Positions 46,501 to 51,394 of a DNA stretch of 64,000 nucleotides are shown piece by piece. Positions within the stretch are counted from its first letter, which is position 1. Every line of letters begins with the position of its first letter. This DNA is from Argyresthia goedartella. Lineage: Eukaryota > Arthropoda > Insecta > Lepidoptera > Argyresthiidae. Under the pieces are notes generated by a model, which had not been told where the DNA came from, did not search any database, and saw only the letters and a list, made by a program, of their open reading frames with translations. Made by a program: the position numbers and the translations under genes. The DNA is taken from positions 29,172,001 through 29,236,000 of the forward strand of contig OX463824.1 in assembly GCA_949825045.1 (NCBI GenBank), read 5' to 3'.

Positions 46501-47747
46501 CGCGGGTAGGCGAAAAAAACTATTGTAACCAATAATTCAGTATTAAATTTATTGGGTTGGCTGCAGATATAGTATACACGATTTTTACTATAATTTTAAC
46601 GGCAGGGGATTATTTGGAGCTACCCTGTCCCCATGGGGATAGTATAGTTTTTTTTGCGAGGAAATGTGTAGTTTTTGAGAAATAAATTAATTTTGTTAAA
46701 AATTCGAGGTTATGTTCACATAATTTTTGCTATGAAAGTATGATATGATGCAAGTATACAACCCAAAGAGGATTGGGGGAGAGATTTCTTAGTGGTCGCA
46801 ATAAGTATTTCAGCATTTTTTTTTAAATGAATTCAGAGAGATTTGTTTTTATTTGATTACGATTTAAATTGTTACACTCATTAACTTAAACTCAATTCTG
46901 CCATTTATTAAAAAAATAAACACTGTGAAGACTGAGTTCAAGTAGCATTATATTTTTGAGTCAAATTTGGCTAGAGTAGGTTATTCTGGCTAAATTTCAA
47001 TTGGGTTATAGGTATGTTAGAACTTAGAAGAAGCAAAACCGGAGCAAAGCATATGCAAATAAAAACAACATTTAATGATATGACTCTATGGGTTGCTTTG
47101 TCACTTGCATAGTGAAAATTTTGTAAATAATAGTGCTCAAATTTAAAAATTTAATAATTTGTTTCTCAAAAACTATACATTTCCTCGCAAAAAAACTATT
47201 TTATGTGGTGAAAAAAATCAAATTAAGGTGAACAAAATCTAGTTTATCCAATTTATGAATGATTACTATTGTATCTGACCTATTATGACTTGTTCCAAAT
47301 AACATATTGTATCTAAGCATATGTAAGTGTAATATGCATGCACACTTTTGTAATAAATTACCAAAAGCATGTATCCGTGAAATGTAATCTTGCAATACCT
47401 GCATCGACTCAAGTTCATCTTGAAGGACAGATACGCGCCGCGTCAGCTGCTGATTTCTAAACAACAAGGAATCTAATTCCAACTCGCTCTTTCTCGACGA
47501 TTTCTCCTTCTCTTTGAGTAAATCTCGGAGCTCGTTTGACTTCGCTTGCTCGTCAAAGACACCCTTCTTCAGCACCTTAACATGAACCCTCAACTGGAAC
47601 AACGGAAACAAACAATTTAAAACACTGTTGCCGACGACGAGTCATCATCACAAACATGCGCCGTCTAACAACACTACACACTTTGGAATACTCGGCAGCC
47701 AACTTCTGATACTTCGCTTGGATATCACCCGAAGGCAGACCTTCCAT
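19571..47747 (-). CDS. PPP1R21: Protein phosphatase 1 regulatory subunit 21 (KLRAQ protein, FERRY subunit 2), nine coding exons
   Basis: In mammals this coiled-coil protein is a subunit of the endosomal FERRY complex, an effector of Rab5. Coding exons on the minus strand: 47747-47682, 47593-47399, 45028-44891, 43822-43568, 43029-42946, 41531-41357, 33027-32876, 21216-21121 and 19717-19571. All junctions are GT-AG and phases agree, giving 435 residues ending RRK. The N-terminus (AKYQKLAAEYSK, VLKKGVFDEQ, LDSLLFRNQQL) is the KLRAQ domain. LQEELQKKIIEN and a long coiled coil follow, then GSLEVPFILSEEVQ, and the C-terminus (YEEQMSALTEHVAGLNDQL) matches the end of the mammalian protein. The last two introns before the final exons are 8.3 and 11.7 kb and full of transposons. 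Mammalian proteins are about 780 residues; the missing central domain is discussed in the findings. Exon edges are read by eye without transcript support. Confidence 0.85.
19718..20122. other. Intron sequence with LINE-B 3' fragment and a G-run
   Basis: Within the last PPP1R21 intron. Positions about 19770-19830 match the 3' UTR of LINE family B in plus orientation (GCTGGAAGAAATCTCTCGTT). A run of 19 consecutive G residues lies at 20054-20072. Confidence 0.5.
20123..20229. repeat. Short inverted-repeat element (MITE-like)
   Basis: Arms 20123-20169 and 20183-20229 are largely complementary (core TATAGTCTTTCCATT), with a 13-nt loop. The 107-bp structure folds almost entirely. Confidence 0.6.
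20230..21120. repeat. PPP1R21 intron with a perfect 18-bp palindrome and a dispersed repeat
   Basis: At 20805-20841 the arms CCCATGCCCATGCCCAGG and its exact reverse complement flank a single A. At about 20925-21010 the segment AGGGCAAAACACTGCG followed by a short GC-rich block and GTGTTAGTTCGACATGTA resembles one at 44440-44525, so it is a dispersed repeat. Confidence 0.5.
21265..21605 (+). mobile_element. MITE family M1, copy B
   Basis: The inner unit begins TTTATCTACACACATATCATAAGC near 21320 and ends GTATATGATACGTGTCTAGATAAA near 21605; these are imperfect terminal inverted repeats of about 30 bp. Homology to copy C extends leftward to about 21265 (AGTTTATGTGACTGATACATAATGCC). This copy lacks the 38-bp internal palindrome found in copies A and C. 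Confidence 0.75.
21658..23094. mobile_element. 1.4-kb element with long terminal inverted repeats
   Basis: The left end (TCGGATATTCGGACGCTTAT) and right end are reverse complements over roughly 190 bp with about 80% identity by eye, including GGAGGAATTCC and AATTTTCTGGT blocks. Subterminal units built on AATCTTATTTCTA...TATTTACGG repeat inside each arm. The interior (about 22000-22700) is AT-rich and non-coding. This is a non-autonomous foldback-like DNA transposon; its superfamily was not recognised and no clear target duplication was seen. Confidence 0.75.
23170..24240 (+). pseudogene. LINE ORF2 C-terminal fragment with TTTC-repeat tail
   Basis: Frames at 23185-23445, 23396-23719 and 23578-23760 together give a LINE C-terminal domain: NHIRNVVSNCFYRLK-like start, ISESLILSRLNYCDVV, HITPYLDAAKLLNMEARR, LAKLLFGVIRTENPPYL and TFRGSFRFAASKCCNDIPP. 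Two frameshifts break it. The 3' UTR runs to AATAAATC followed by CTTTCTTTCTTT repeats near 24225. The sequence resembles CR1/Rex1-type tails and is distinct from family B. Confidence 0.75.
24241..24860. other. PPP1R21 intron, no feature seen
   Basis: AT-rich sequence with no recognisable coding or repeat structure. Confidence 0.3.
24861..24997 (+). pseudogene. CR1-group LINE fragment cut by a MITE
   Basis: Translates to SARLVYFRYFYSFISYAILL, WGKAADIQTIF, stop, then QKRAIRAIYNF. This matches the element at 39077-39200 (TARLVYFSYFHSIMSYGILL). The match stops exactly where MITE M1 copy C begins at 24998. Confidence 0.75.
24998..25370 (-). mobile_element. MITE family M1, copy C (reverse)
   Basis: The inner unit 24998-25311 has terminal inverted repeats starting TTTATCTACACACGTATCAT and ending ATGATATGTGTGTAGATAAA. 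Homology to copy B continues to about 25370. It carries a 38-bp palindrome at 25101-25138 (GAAAAATTACACATTATG and its complement around AC), shared with copy A. Confidence 0.8.
25387..26256 (+). pseudogene. BEL/Pao element 2 Gag, N-terminally truncated
   Basis: Encodes the knuckle region and C-terminal tail of Gag. The knuckles read CVHCDSAGHEVTSC, CFGCLGPHTLSEC and CECCGGKHHIVLC, followed by a Gly/Pro/Arg-rich tail and GWDPLMYIHTV. There is no true start codon because the element is cut at the left. The frame ends at a TGA at 26254-26256, and pol follows in a different frame, open from 26342. Confidence 0.8.
26387..29791 (+). CDS. pol: BEL/Pao element 2 Pol polyprotein, ends at a premature TAA
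   Basis: Replication polyprotein of the second BEL element, 1134 residues open. Domains: protease (ALLDSGAQGC), RT (FVADIRMMFRQTVIHP, YVDD at nt 27668-27679), RNase H (LHGFCDASEKGYGAAVYLRT, WTDSQIVLCWL), integrase zinc region (RHIRNGHIGCHAL, RCLPCYRAKA) and core (TDFAGPF, RSDNGTNFVG, PHWGGIVEAAVKSAK). The TAA at 29789-29791 replaces the Glu codon following the motif LATLFCKI that is intact in element 1. The first ATG is at 26387, but the frame is open from 26342, so the natural start may be by continuation from gag. Confidence 0.87.
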   Translation: MLPTASVIAWSSDGKSCVARALLDSGAQGCLVSCNLVRRLGISVREYPHSIRGIGNTEVGSVKGVCRITLSSRLDSSVNLTVTALVMPNVMGSYPHVRLSPSVRQLVAGLSLADPEFDIPGPVDILLGVDALGYLLVPGVHVLQATGLVSVNTRLGHAVMGPVMPASPRLATSSPLFGAVLSEVIQKFWKVEEPPTVRRLDPVEEECEQFYRNNTGRLRSGRFLTRLPFRSDRPPLGSSHHAAETRLLSMERRMKRDGIFRQKYVDFMREYESLGHMSVSGIDWKREDHCFLPHHAVLRTPEGKIRVVFDGSASTSNGMNLNQCLHSGPKLNHDNADVITRFRRHNVVFVADIRMMFRQTVIHPNDRRYQLILWRESPDQPIKLYELNTNTYGLQCSPYLAIRTLRELADRERLNFPRGAAILEQDLYVDDICTGAVSVEEALARRDELVELLRGGGYELRKWMSNSPELLSGLPDDYQQDPHIFENLVNPNMLSVLGVQYQPVSDMFSYRVELDSPKVWTKRNVLSTVARTFDPNGWITPVTFQLKCFMQQLWSAELKWDDPIGGSLSSEWESFFSTLPGINRISLPRRLVPTKRYTATLHGFCDASEKGYGAAVYLRTVDSSGEVDVRLVMAKSKVAPLRTRLTIPKLELSGAALLTCLVNQTMTVLRGSIALEDTVYAWTDSQIVLCWLKASVHKLEIFVANRVSQILNPEVPLIWRHVPGEMNPADCASRGCHAPELVGHPLWWGPKWLTQAESDWPLSPRVTSANGALTVGVCTTQPEPEEEFSLLERYSSLDKLVNVTAWTFRFARNCRNSEAQRVRTQVLTPRERNHALFALVRNVQTVHFKSELDILRRGRVQLKGAVARLNPFIDPQGLLRVGGRLRNSNLPYAARHPLLLPRKGKLVELLIQDRHIRNGHIGCHALMAFLQREFWILSGRRLVRSVVFRCLPCYRAKAATMQPQMGDLPSDRVNEIRPFASVGTDFAGPFMVKSSQLRNARLVKAYLCVFVCLATKAVHLEVVSDLTTEAFIACLDRFVSRRGLPSLIRSDNGTNFVGARRYLQEVTQFLNGNQDAIGTACSRRGIEWVFSPPGCPHWGGIVEAAVKSAKSHLTRIIGETSLRFEELATLFCKI
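29792..30229 (+). pseudogene. BEL/Pao element 2 integrase C-terminal part, after premature stop
   Basis: Same frame as the preceding pol. Motifs TLNSRPLCPLSSDP, TPGHFLIGQPLNALPE, KDANLPSLRWRRGRIVN and VLKRAVATLSRLPID correspond to the end of element 1 pol. Separation from the main frame is a single nonsense codon, so this part is not made unless the stop is read through. Confidence 0.8.
30230..30660. repeat. 3' region of BEL element 2 with 71-bp inverted repeat
   Basis: Arms at 30260-30330 and 30567-30642 are reverse complements. They are identical except for a 5-nt difference (CACCG present only in the right arm). Between them lies 236 bp of unique sequence. The left arm starts just after the shared GTCCGGGCGGTTGA segment that probably opens the LTR. 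No such structure follows pol in element 1. Confidence 0.75.
30708..30747. repeat. Perfect 40-bp palindrome
   Basis: The sequence TCGAGAATATCTTAACGCAT is followed at once by its exact reverse complement, with no loop. Confidence 0.85.
30748..31117. other. PPP1R21 intron, no feature seen
   Basis: AT-rich sequence, with a short GC-rich patch just before the MITE at 31118. Confidence 0.3.
31118..31402. mobile_element. 285-bp MITE with 32-bp terminal inverted repeats beginning GCGCACAGTGGGACGG
   Basis: The left end (GCGCACAGTGGGACGGATTT, continuing CGAAATTGCGGA) and the right end are reverse complements with a single mismatch over about 32 bp. The interior is AT-rich and non-coding. The CACAGTG near the tip resembles the heptamer-like ends of Transib elements, but no 5-bp target duplication was clear, so the superfamily is not assigned. 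Confidence 0.75.
31590..32020 (+). pseudogene. CR1-group LINE 3' fragment
   Basis: Translates to LVEPRFRLADFSNSFKGQCI, LYYNKIPLDILKLQFKSHVK and ATFSKKGYYHFQDYLNDC, matching the C-terminus of the element ending at 39760 (FMGHCIRFYNKIP, YYSIKEYLDD). The 3' UTR ends in a TTGA repeat near 32015. Confidence 0.72.
32021..32875. other. PPP1R21 intron, no gene seen
   Basis: Contains CAA-rich and CAACAACGG stretches at 32330-32470. A 104-residue open frame at 32594-32908 overlaps a PPP1R21 exon on the other strand, has no recognisable domain, and is not called. Confidence 0.3.
33500..33770 (+). mobile_element. SINE (tRNA-type head), plus orientation
   Basis: Starts with a pol III-like head: an A-box-like TGGTGCAGTGG and a B-box-like GTTTGAATCCTGGCTG. 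A body follows, shared with the copy at 10690-10970 (ACACAGGGTATCCTAGTG, GGGGCCAGAAGCAGTGTATG), and it ends in AAATG repeats. The B-box is degenerate. Confidence 0.6.
33845..34160 (+). repeat. Tandem repeats derived from an RTE LINE C-terminus
   Basis: Three successive units (starting about 33845, 33976 and 34099; about 123-131 bp each, the last partial) share ATATGACGG.AGGTG.ACC, AAAGCGGTAACA.AATGGCTA and GGAGACCACGG. The first unit translates to YDGRWTKAVTEWLP, then ARRSVGRPR, the conserved RTE tail also seen at 18990-19090. So a short coding segment has been amplified in tandem. Confidence 0.7.
34161..35084. repeat. PPP1R21 intron with short interspersed repeats
   Basis: At 34745-34860 the motif CCCTGTTGAGCA.GTTC occurs four times with changes, 30-50 bp apart. 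At about 34905 a purine run (AAGGGGGATGTTATAGAGG) looks like a polypurine tract and LTR start, but no element body was recognised beside it. Confidence 0.35.
35085..35436 (-). mobile_element. LINE family B, 3' part of a copy split by a later insertion
   Basis: Minus-strand match to the 3' UTR and end of family B: TTTATTGCACAG near 35105, GCTTATTTCTAAAAAGAAAT at 35159, and GCGGAAGAGAGGAGATG near 35370. It stops at ATCCCTAA (about 35436). The rest of the same copy resumes at about 39846 on the far side of the CR1-group element. Confidence 0.75.
35441..36730 (+). pseudogene. CR1-group LINE ORF1 (coiled coil plus SGNH-like domain), one internal stop
   Basis: In one frame, broken only by a TAG at 35672-35674. 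It begins with a heptad-rich region (LRLEIELQDVV, RRVLELSQQTQQC), then a Pro/Ala/Asp/Gln-rich linker with a near-repeated segment (DPLHQPR and ASDQQLAPSD each appear twice). About 200 residues from VMFSDRLGVG follow, including VLYMENSIGVGKQT-type and KIVLCAFPYKN motifs, the layout of SGNH-hydrolase-like ORF1 proteins in insect CR1-group elements. That assignment rests on layout; the catalytic residues are not clear. An ATG-initiated frame at 35357 begins in flanking LINE-B antisense sequence, so it is not the true start. Confidence 0.65.
36735..39760 (+). pseudogene. CR1-group LINE ORF2 (endonuclease and reverse transcriptase), broken
   Basis: Starts with MHQNIQGFSGKQLEL, then TAA, then continues in frame. 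The endonuclease has TEHWL, VCGDFNVDLL and SSDHTGQ, with the expected E, DxN and DH residues. A frameshift near 37630 leads to the RT frame 37634-39040: MSRLIPLFKSGSKQDPANFR, FGFTKGRSTTDA, DLSKAFDCVDH, GVPQGSILGPFLFLVYMNDL and FADDTSI. A TGA at 39038-39040 (probably CGA to TGA) interrupts it before the C-terminal part 39077-39760 (VYFSYFHSIMSYGILLWGRA, KNYVKNELIRKSYYSIKEYL). Two stops plus one shift make it inactive. Confidence 0.85.
39846..40665 (-). pseudogene. LINE family B, 5' part of the split copy (RT C-terminus)
   Basis: On the minus strand it begins just upstream of the active site (HSISDVLSSSYHLYADD, about 40650-40590), passes through shifts and stops, then VFDNLLSWSPHVCEV, FFLPRQTKIMLAQTLLLPL, DYADVCWA and a clean frame from 40196 to 39810 (LERLQNLGIRFIFGLPKCDH, LWNALPCAIRES). 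The 5' truncation lies near 40665. With 35085-35436 it forms one interrupted insertion. Confidence 0.78.
40666..41356. other. PPP1R21 intron, no gene seen
   Basis: Contains a CA-repeat stretch near 40690 and AT-rich DNA. Nothing else was recognised. Confidence 0.3.
41532..42945. other. PPP1R21 intron, no gene seen
   Basis: Two copies of ACGAGATGGCGCTA occur at about 41640 and 41679. No further coding exon with a fitting frame was found here. Confidence 0.3.
43030..43567. other. PPP1R21 intron (538 bp), no exon seen
   Basis: This intron lies at the point where the mammalian protein has its central domain. No open frame with coding character was seen in it. Confidence 0.35.
43823..44395. other. 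PPP1R21 intron, no feature seen
   Basis: AT-rich with homopolymer runs. Confidence 0.3.
44396..44626. repeat. Inverted-repeat element with iterated subterminal motif
   Basis: The left arm AATGGATAAATGAACACC (44396-44417) pairs with 44606-44626, and a second minus-strand copy of the motif lies at 44581-44597. Inside is a hairpin, AAAGGGGG...CCCCCTTT (about 44468-44497), followed by sequence resembling 20990-21010. Iterated subterminal motifs suggest a non-autonomous DNA transposon. Confidence 0.55.
45029..45334. other. PPP1R21 intron, no gene seen
   Basis: AT-only repeats at 45095-45190 (TAATTATTATTAATAATTT in both directions). Confidence 0.3.
45335..47075. repeat. Inverted pair of a dispersed repeat, enclosing further hairpins
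   Basis: The block at 45335-45453 (GGCTCCGCTCCGCTCTGG, TTTTGCTTCTTCTAAGTTCT, CAATAACCTACTCTA) recurs as its reverse complement at 46962-47075, and a direct relative lies at 48961-49062. The stretch between holds a 68-bp hairpin (45810-45877) and no gene. It may be one large foldback insertion or two independent copies in opposite orientation. Confidence 0.55.
45810..45877. repeat. 68-bp hairpin
   Basis: The arms CTTTTGACTGATTTTGAAAA(T) and reverse complement are perfect over 21 bp. After three unpaired positions the pairing resumes (GATCAGG / CCTGATC) around a GTGCGG loop. Confidence 0.75.
46644..47199. repeat. Inverted repeat of about 55 bp arms, 556 bp overall
   Basis: The left arm 46644-46698 (TTTTGCGAGGAAATGTGTAG, TTTTTGAGAAA) pairs with 47146-47199 with few mismatches. 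It overlaps the right half of the larger inverted pair, so the two structures are nested or staggered. Confidence 0.6.
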
Positions 47748-48084
47748 GATTAGGGTTTAGAAGTTCATCTGGTCATTTGTAGTAGTAATTTACAGGCATT
47801 TGTGGAATAAAATAAATCGAGAAATAACTCAGAAAGCAAGAAAGACACCCACTTTGTAAATGACAGATGATTTATTTTTGACAGCGCTGTCGGTCGTGAC
47901 GTTTCTCACGTTTCTCAACTGTGTTCACGGACCGCTGTAGATTTTCTGATTTTCTCGATTTTGATTGTGTCTCAGACGAACGGAACTCTTTCTTTGCACT
48001 CCATAAAAATAGAGAGCGCTCTTCCATCCCTAAAAAAAATAACATGACAAATCATAAAAACTCGGCGATTTCGTCAGCTGTACC
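47748..48084. other. Upstream region of PPP1R21
   Basis: Expected to hold the 5' UTR and promoter of PPP1R21 on the minus strand. No TATA box or specific element was identified; insect housekeeping genes often lack one. Confidence 0.35.
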
Positions 48085-48608
48085 TAGCGCCACTAGTTAC
48101 GAGTGGTGGCCTTGAATGCGCAGTCACTTTTAAATATCTGTACATATGCGCAGTAATTTCTGCCAACGTCGTCCAGCGCTCTTAATTCGTGGCGCGAGGT
48201 ACAGCTACCACAGGTTAAATACGGTTGGTGTAGTTCATAGAGTTTCTTGACATTATTTTGGTCTCAATATGATAGGGGAAGATATAAACCACATTATTTT
48301 GGCCCAGAAATAAGATTTAGTAGCCTACCTATTTACAACAATTAGCGCCACTAGTTACGAGTGGTGGCCTTGAATGCGCAATCACTTTTCAATATCTGTA
48401 CATATGCGCAGTAATTCCTGCCAACGTCGTCCAGCGCTTTTAATTCGTGGCGCGAGGTACCTACAGCTACCACAGGTTAAATACGGTTGGTGTAGTTCAT
48501 AGAGTTTCTTGACATTATTTTGGTCTCAATATATGTATAGGGGAAGATATAAACCACATTATTTTGGCCCAGAAATAAGTTTTAGTAGCCTACCTATTTA
48601 CAACAATT
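48085..48608. repeat. Tandem duplication of a ~260-bp unit
   Basis: Unit 1 (48085-48342) and unit 2 (48343-48608) are about 96% identical by eye. Each begins TAGCGCCACTAGTTACGAGT and ends CCTATTTACAACAAT. Differences are small indels, for example an extra CCTA in unit 2 and ATGTAT in the ATAT tract. The high identity implies a recent duplication. Confidence 0.85.
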
Positions 48609-48614
48609 TTCATA

Positions 48615-48745
48615 ACAGTGCTCAAACTTAGTCGCTGACGGAGAACCAGAAGTCCACACTCAAGGTTTGTCAAAGAGCGATGGAGCGAAGCATAATAGGC
48701 ATTGACGGATCACGTTAGAAACACGACGCTACGCGGAAGCACTTT
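48615..48745 (+). pseudogene. RTE-type LINE fragment
   Basis: Reads SLTENQKSTLKVCQRAMERS, IIGIDGSR, stop, a block that precedes the C-terminal tail in RTE ORF2 proteins and overlaps the family pattern at 18850. Very short. Confidence 0.6.
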
Positions 48746-50107
48746 AGAAACCGGGCGGTTTCAGATGATTTCGCCGATTTTTCTTATGCATTATAGGTGC
48801 ATTTAGAGACGAGGTCAAAAAACGCGAAGTGTCGGAAAACATCAGTTTTCGAGTTTTTTTTTTCTAAACGCCAATTGCTAACATTCGGGACGGTGGGGAT
48901 GAGGGAGTATTAGGATGGGGAACGACGGATTTTGCCAATTTTTAGTCACAATACCTACTTTAGCCAAATTTGGCTTTTATTTGCATTCGCCCCGCTCCGC
49001 TACGCTCCGGGGTTGCTTCTTCCAACCTAAGTTCCAACCTAACCTATAACCCAAGTGACAGGTGACAAGTAAATAAATCAAAGAGGGGTTACCTAGGGGT
49101 GGCAGTCGCTCACGTCCGAAGGAGATACTTGGAACCTACACCCCTTCACGTCCTCCCGGGTAGTGCTAAGGAGCAACAAGTAGAGAGAGAACCTGTCCAA
49201 ATACAGTGAAATCTAGAAAAACACGTGACATTGGCGAAATTAACCTAGATGTTAGACCGCCATTAATTCAGAAATAGTAGTAATAGAATTCTGATTCGGT
49301 GTCACTGGAGCCATCTTGGAGATTAATAATAATTTCCGTGAAAACATAAACATGAAAAAACACCACTGGATTTTCGGCAGGCGGTTGATTGGAACTATTT
49401 GGGACGGAGTTGTTCGGATAGGATATTTTTTAATTGTGGAGCTTCCAATTAGTTCTTTAGATGAACCTTGTTATTTTATTTATAACAAACGAATCTAAAT
49501 CTATTTCTCACACTATTATATTATCAATTTATTTTTTCAAGATCCATAACTTGTCTTGTTGTACCCTAGCACATCACTATTCGCGTATAAAGTATGATAT
49601 TTGTCTCAAACCGTTGCAAAATACGATACGGCGTGATTTTAATGACAGCTTTCACAGCTATCCTGCTATCAGCGCGTTCCGAATGGCACCATAATCGATT
49701 ATAGCGTCTACGAGGTCGTTCCGAATGAGTTTGAGCGTGACAACGATAGCCCAAAATGGTTGATATGACGTCATGAATGACATCATAAACGCCGCCATGT
49801 TGTGCTATCATAGTCCATGCTCTGAGCGTAAGCACTTTGAGTGAGCCATCAAAAGTGACAGCTGTCACGCTGACAGCTGGAAATCAAACTTAGAACAGTA
49901 ACCAGCATCGACTTTTGGCGCTCCATAATTGTTTATTTCCTCACTTATTCACCCAACACAAAGCTAATATAACTGTTACGAAGGTTAACTGACTGTCTAC
50001 GACTCGAAATGATGATAACTTACAAGAGTTGGGTTATAATAGTGTCATCTGTCAGTGTCAACGTCTACCGTCGCTTTCAAAGCGTTCCGAATGGATGTAT
50101 TCATATT
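48746..50107. repeat. Intergenic; one dispersed repeat copy
   Basis: 48961-49062 is a direct copy of the 45335 repeat (CCCCGCTCCGCTACGCTCC, GGGTTGCTTCTTCCAACCTA). 49540-49900 is less AT-rich and contains TGACAGCTGTCACGCTGACA. No convincing gene was found. Confidence 0.4.
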
Positions 50108-51055
50108 CTTTATTGTATAGATAATATAAGGTTACAGACAATTAAAAGAAATGTAATAAGCAAAGGCGAGCTTATCTCTAAAAAGAGATTTCTTCCAGCA
50201 AACCTAGGCAGGACAGGAGAGTTAATTATACAGGAAAGTCCTAGTTCGCAATAACACTTTATACATACGTACTAAAATTACTTTCAAAATATATATAAAC
50301 TATAACAAATATAAAATAAAAATAAACACTTCAACGATATAAAATACAATATATAGCATGAACATATATAAACTATAATAAATCATACATATACCTACAT
50401 AGATATGGTACCTTTTACGGAAGAGAAAGGAAATGCACTTTCAATTTTCTTAAATGTGAAAATTGAGGGACTATCCCTAATAGCGCAAGGAAGTTCGTTC
50501 CACAGTAGATTGCCCTTAACCTAAACGAGTGTTCGTAAGCGGCAGTGGTATGCCACCGTGGAGATGCATGCCAGGAGACACCGTGTGGGATCTCGGATTG
50601 CTATCCCTGGGGAAAAGAAAGTCAACACGTTGGCGTAGATATGTGGGGTATCGGGGATTTCGCAAAATATTGAACAGATAGGAAAGATTGTGCATGTCAC
50701 GGTGAAGATGGATTGGGAGCCACCCCAGCTCCTTGCGATACTGGGAGACATGGTCATACTTGCGCAACCTGTAGATAAACCGAATCCCGAGATTTTGTAG
50801 TCGTTCGAGTTTGTTCAGTTGTTCTTCGTTCGCGCTGACCCAACAAACATCCGCATAGTCTGTCAAAGGTAGTAGAAGGGACTGAGCAAGAGTGATTTTA
50901 GTCTGCCGTGGCAGGAAGTACTGCAATCTTCGGAGGGAGTGAAATGACGTAAAGACTCGTCTGATGACCTCACAAACATAGGGCGACCAGGACAGCAAGT
51001 TGTCAAATATGACCCCAAGATTTTTAGTTTTCTCACTGTAAGTAATTATGTATAC
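50108..51055 (-). pseudogene. LINE family B, 5'-truncated copy (RT C-terminus)
   Basis: The minus-strand frame from 51115 to 50516 covers ITYSEKTKNLGVIFDNLLSW, SLRRLQYFLPRQTKITLAQS, DYADVCWVSANEEQLNKLER and DHVSQYRKELGWLP, then shifts near the C-terminus. The 3' UTR with the family signature runs to about 50108. The first part of that frame (51115-51056) is flanking sequence, not LINE. Confidence 0.8.
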
Positions 51056-51106
51056 ACTATATCTATGATGGTCGCCTTTTCCCACTCGGAACGGGCATGA
51101 TGGTCG

Positions 51107-51118
51107 TGACGTCACGTG
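51107..51118. promoter_or_regulatory. CRE-like site overlapping an E-box, upstream of POLI
   Basis: TGACGTCA at 51107-51114 runs into CACGTG at 51113-51118, about 280 bp before the POLI start codon. Both are perfect consensus palindromes (CREB/ATF type and bHLH type). Use in vivo is unknown. Confidence 0.35.
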
Positions 51119-51394
51119 AGCGATGATGGCTCTGTTGGCGTGACTCGGAACACGGCATATATTTTACAGAGTACGTTACGATTCGTTGCTAAGACAATCA
51201 GGAGTTAATTTTTGTGAACGCATCAAATATAATTTTTTTGTAGGTTACGTTGGCAACACTGCCTTGTGTTGATGTGTCGTGATTGAAGTAAATTAACATT
51301 ATTTTTGAAATAAAAGAAAGAAACTCACTTTTATCTGTGATATTTAACATATTTACAAAACCCTACATGTTCTGCATCCTACAAACTTACAACC

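Noticed and set aside
48085..48608. CRISPR-like or satellite array
   Set aside because: Only two units exist, with no short repeats and spacers; it is a simple tandem duplication in a eukaryotic genome.
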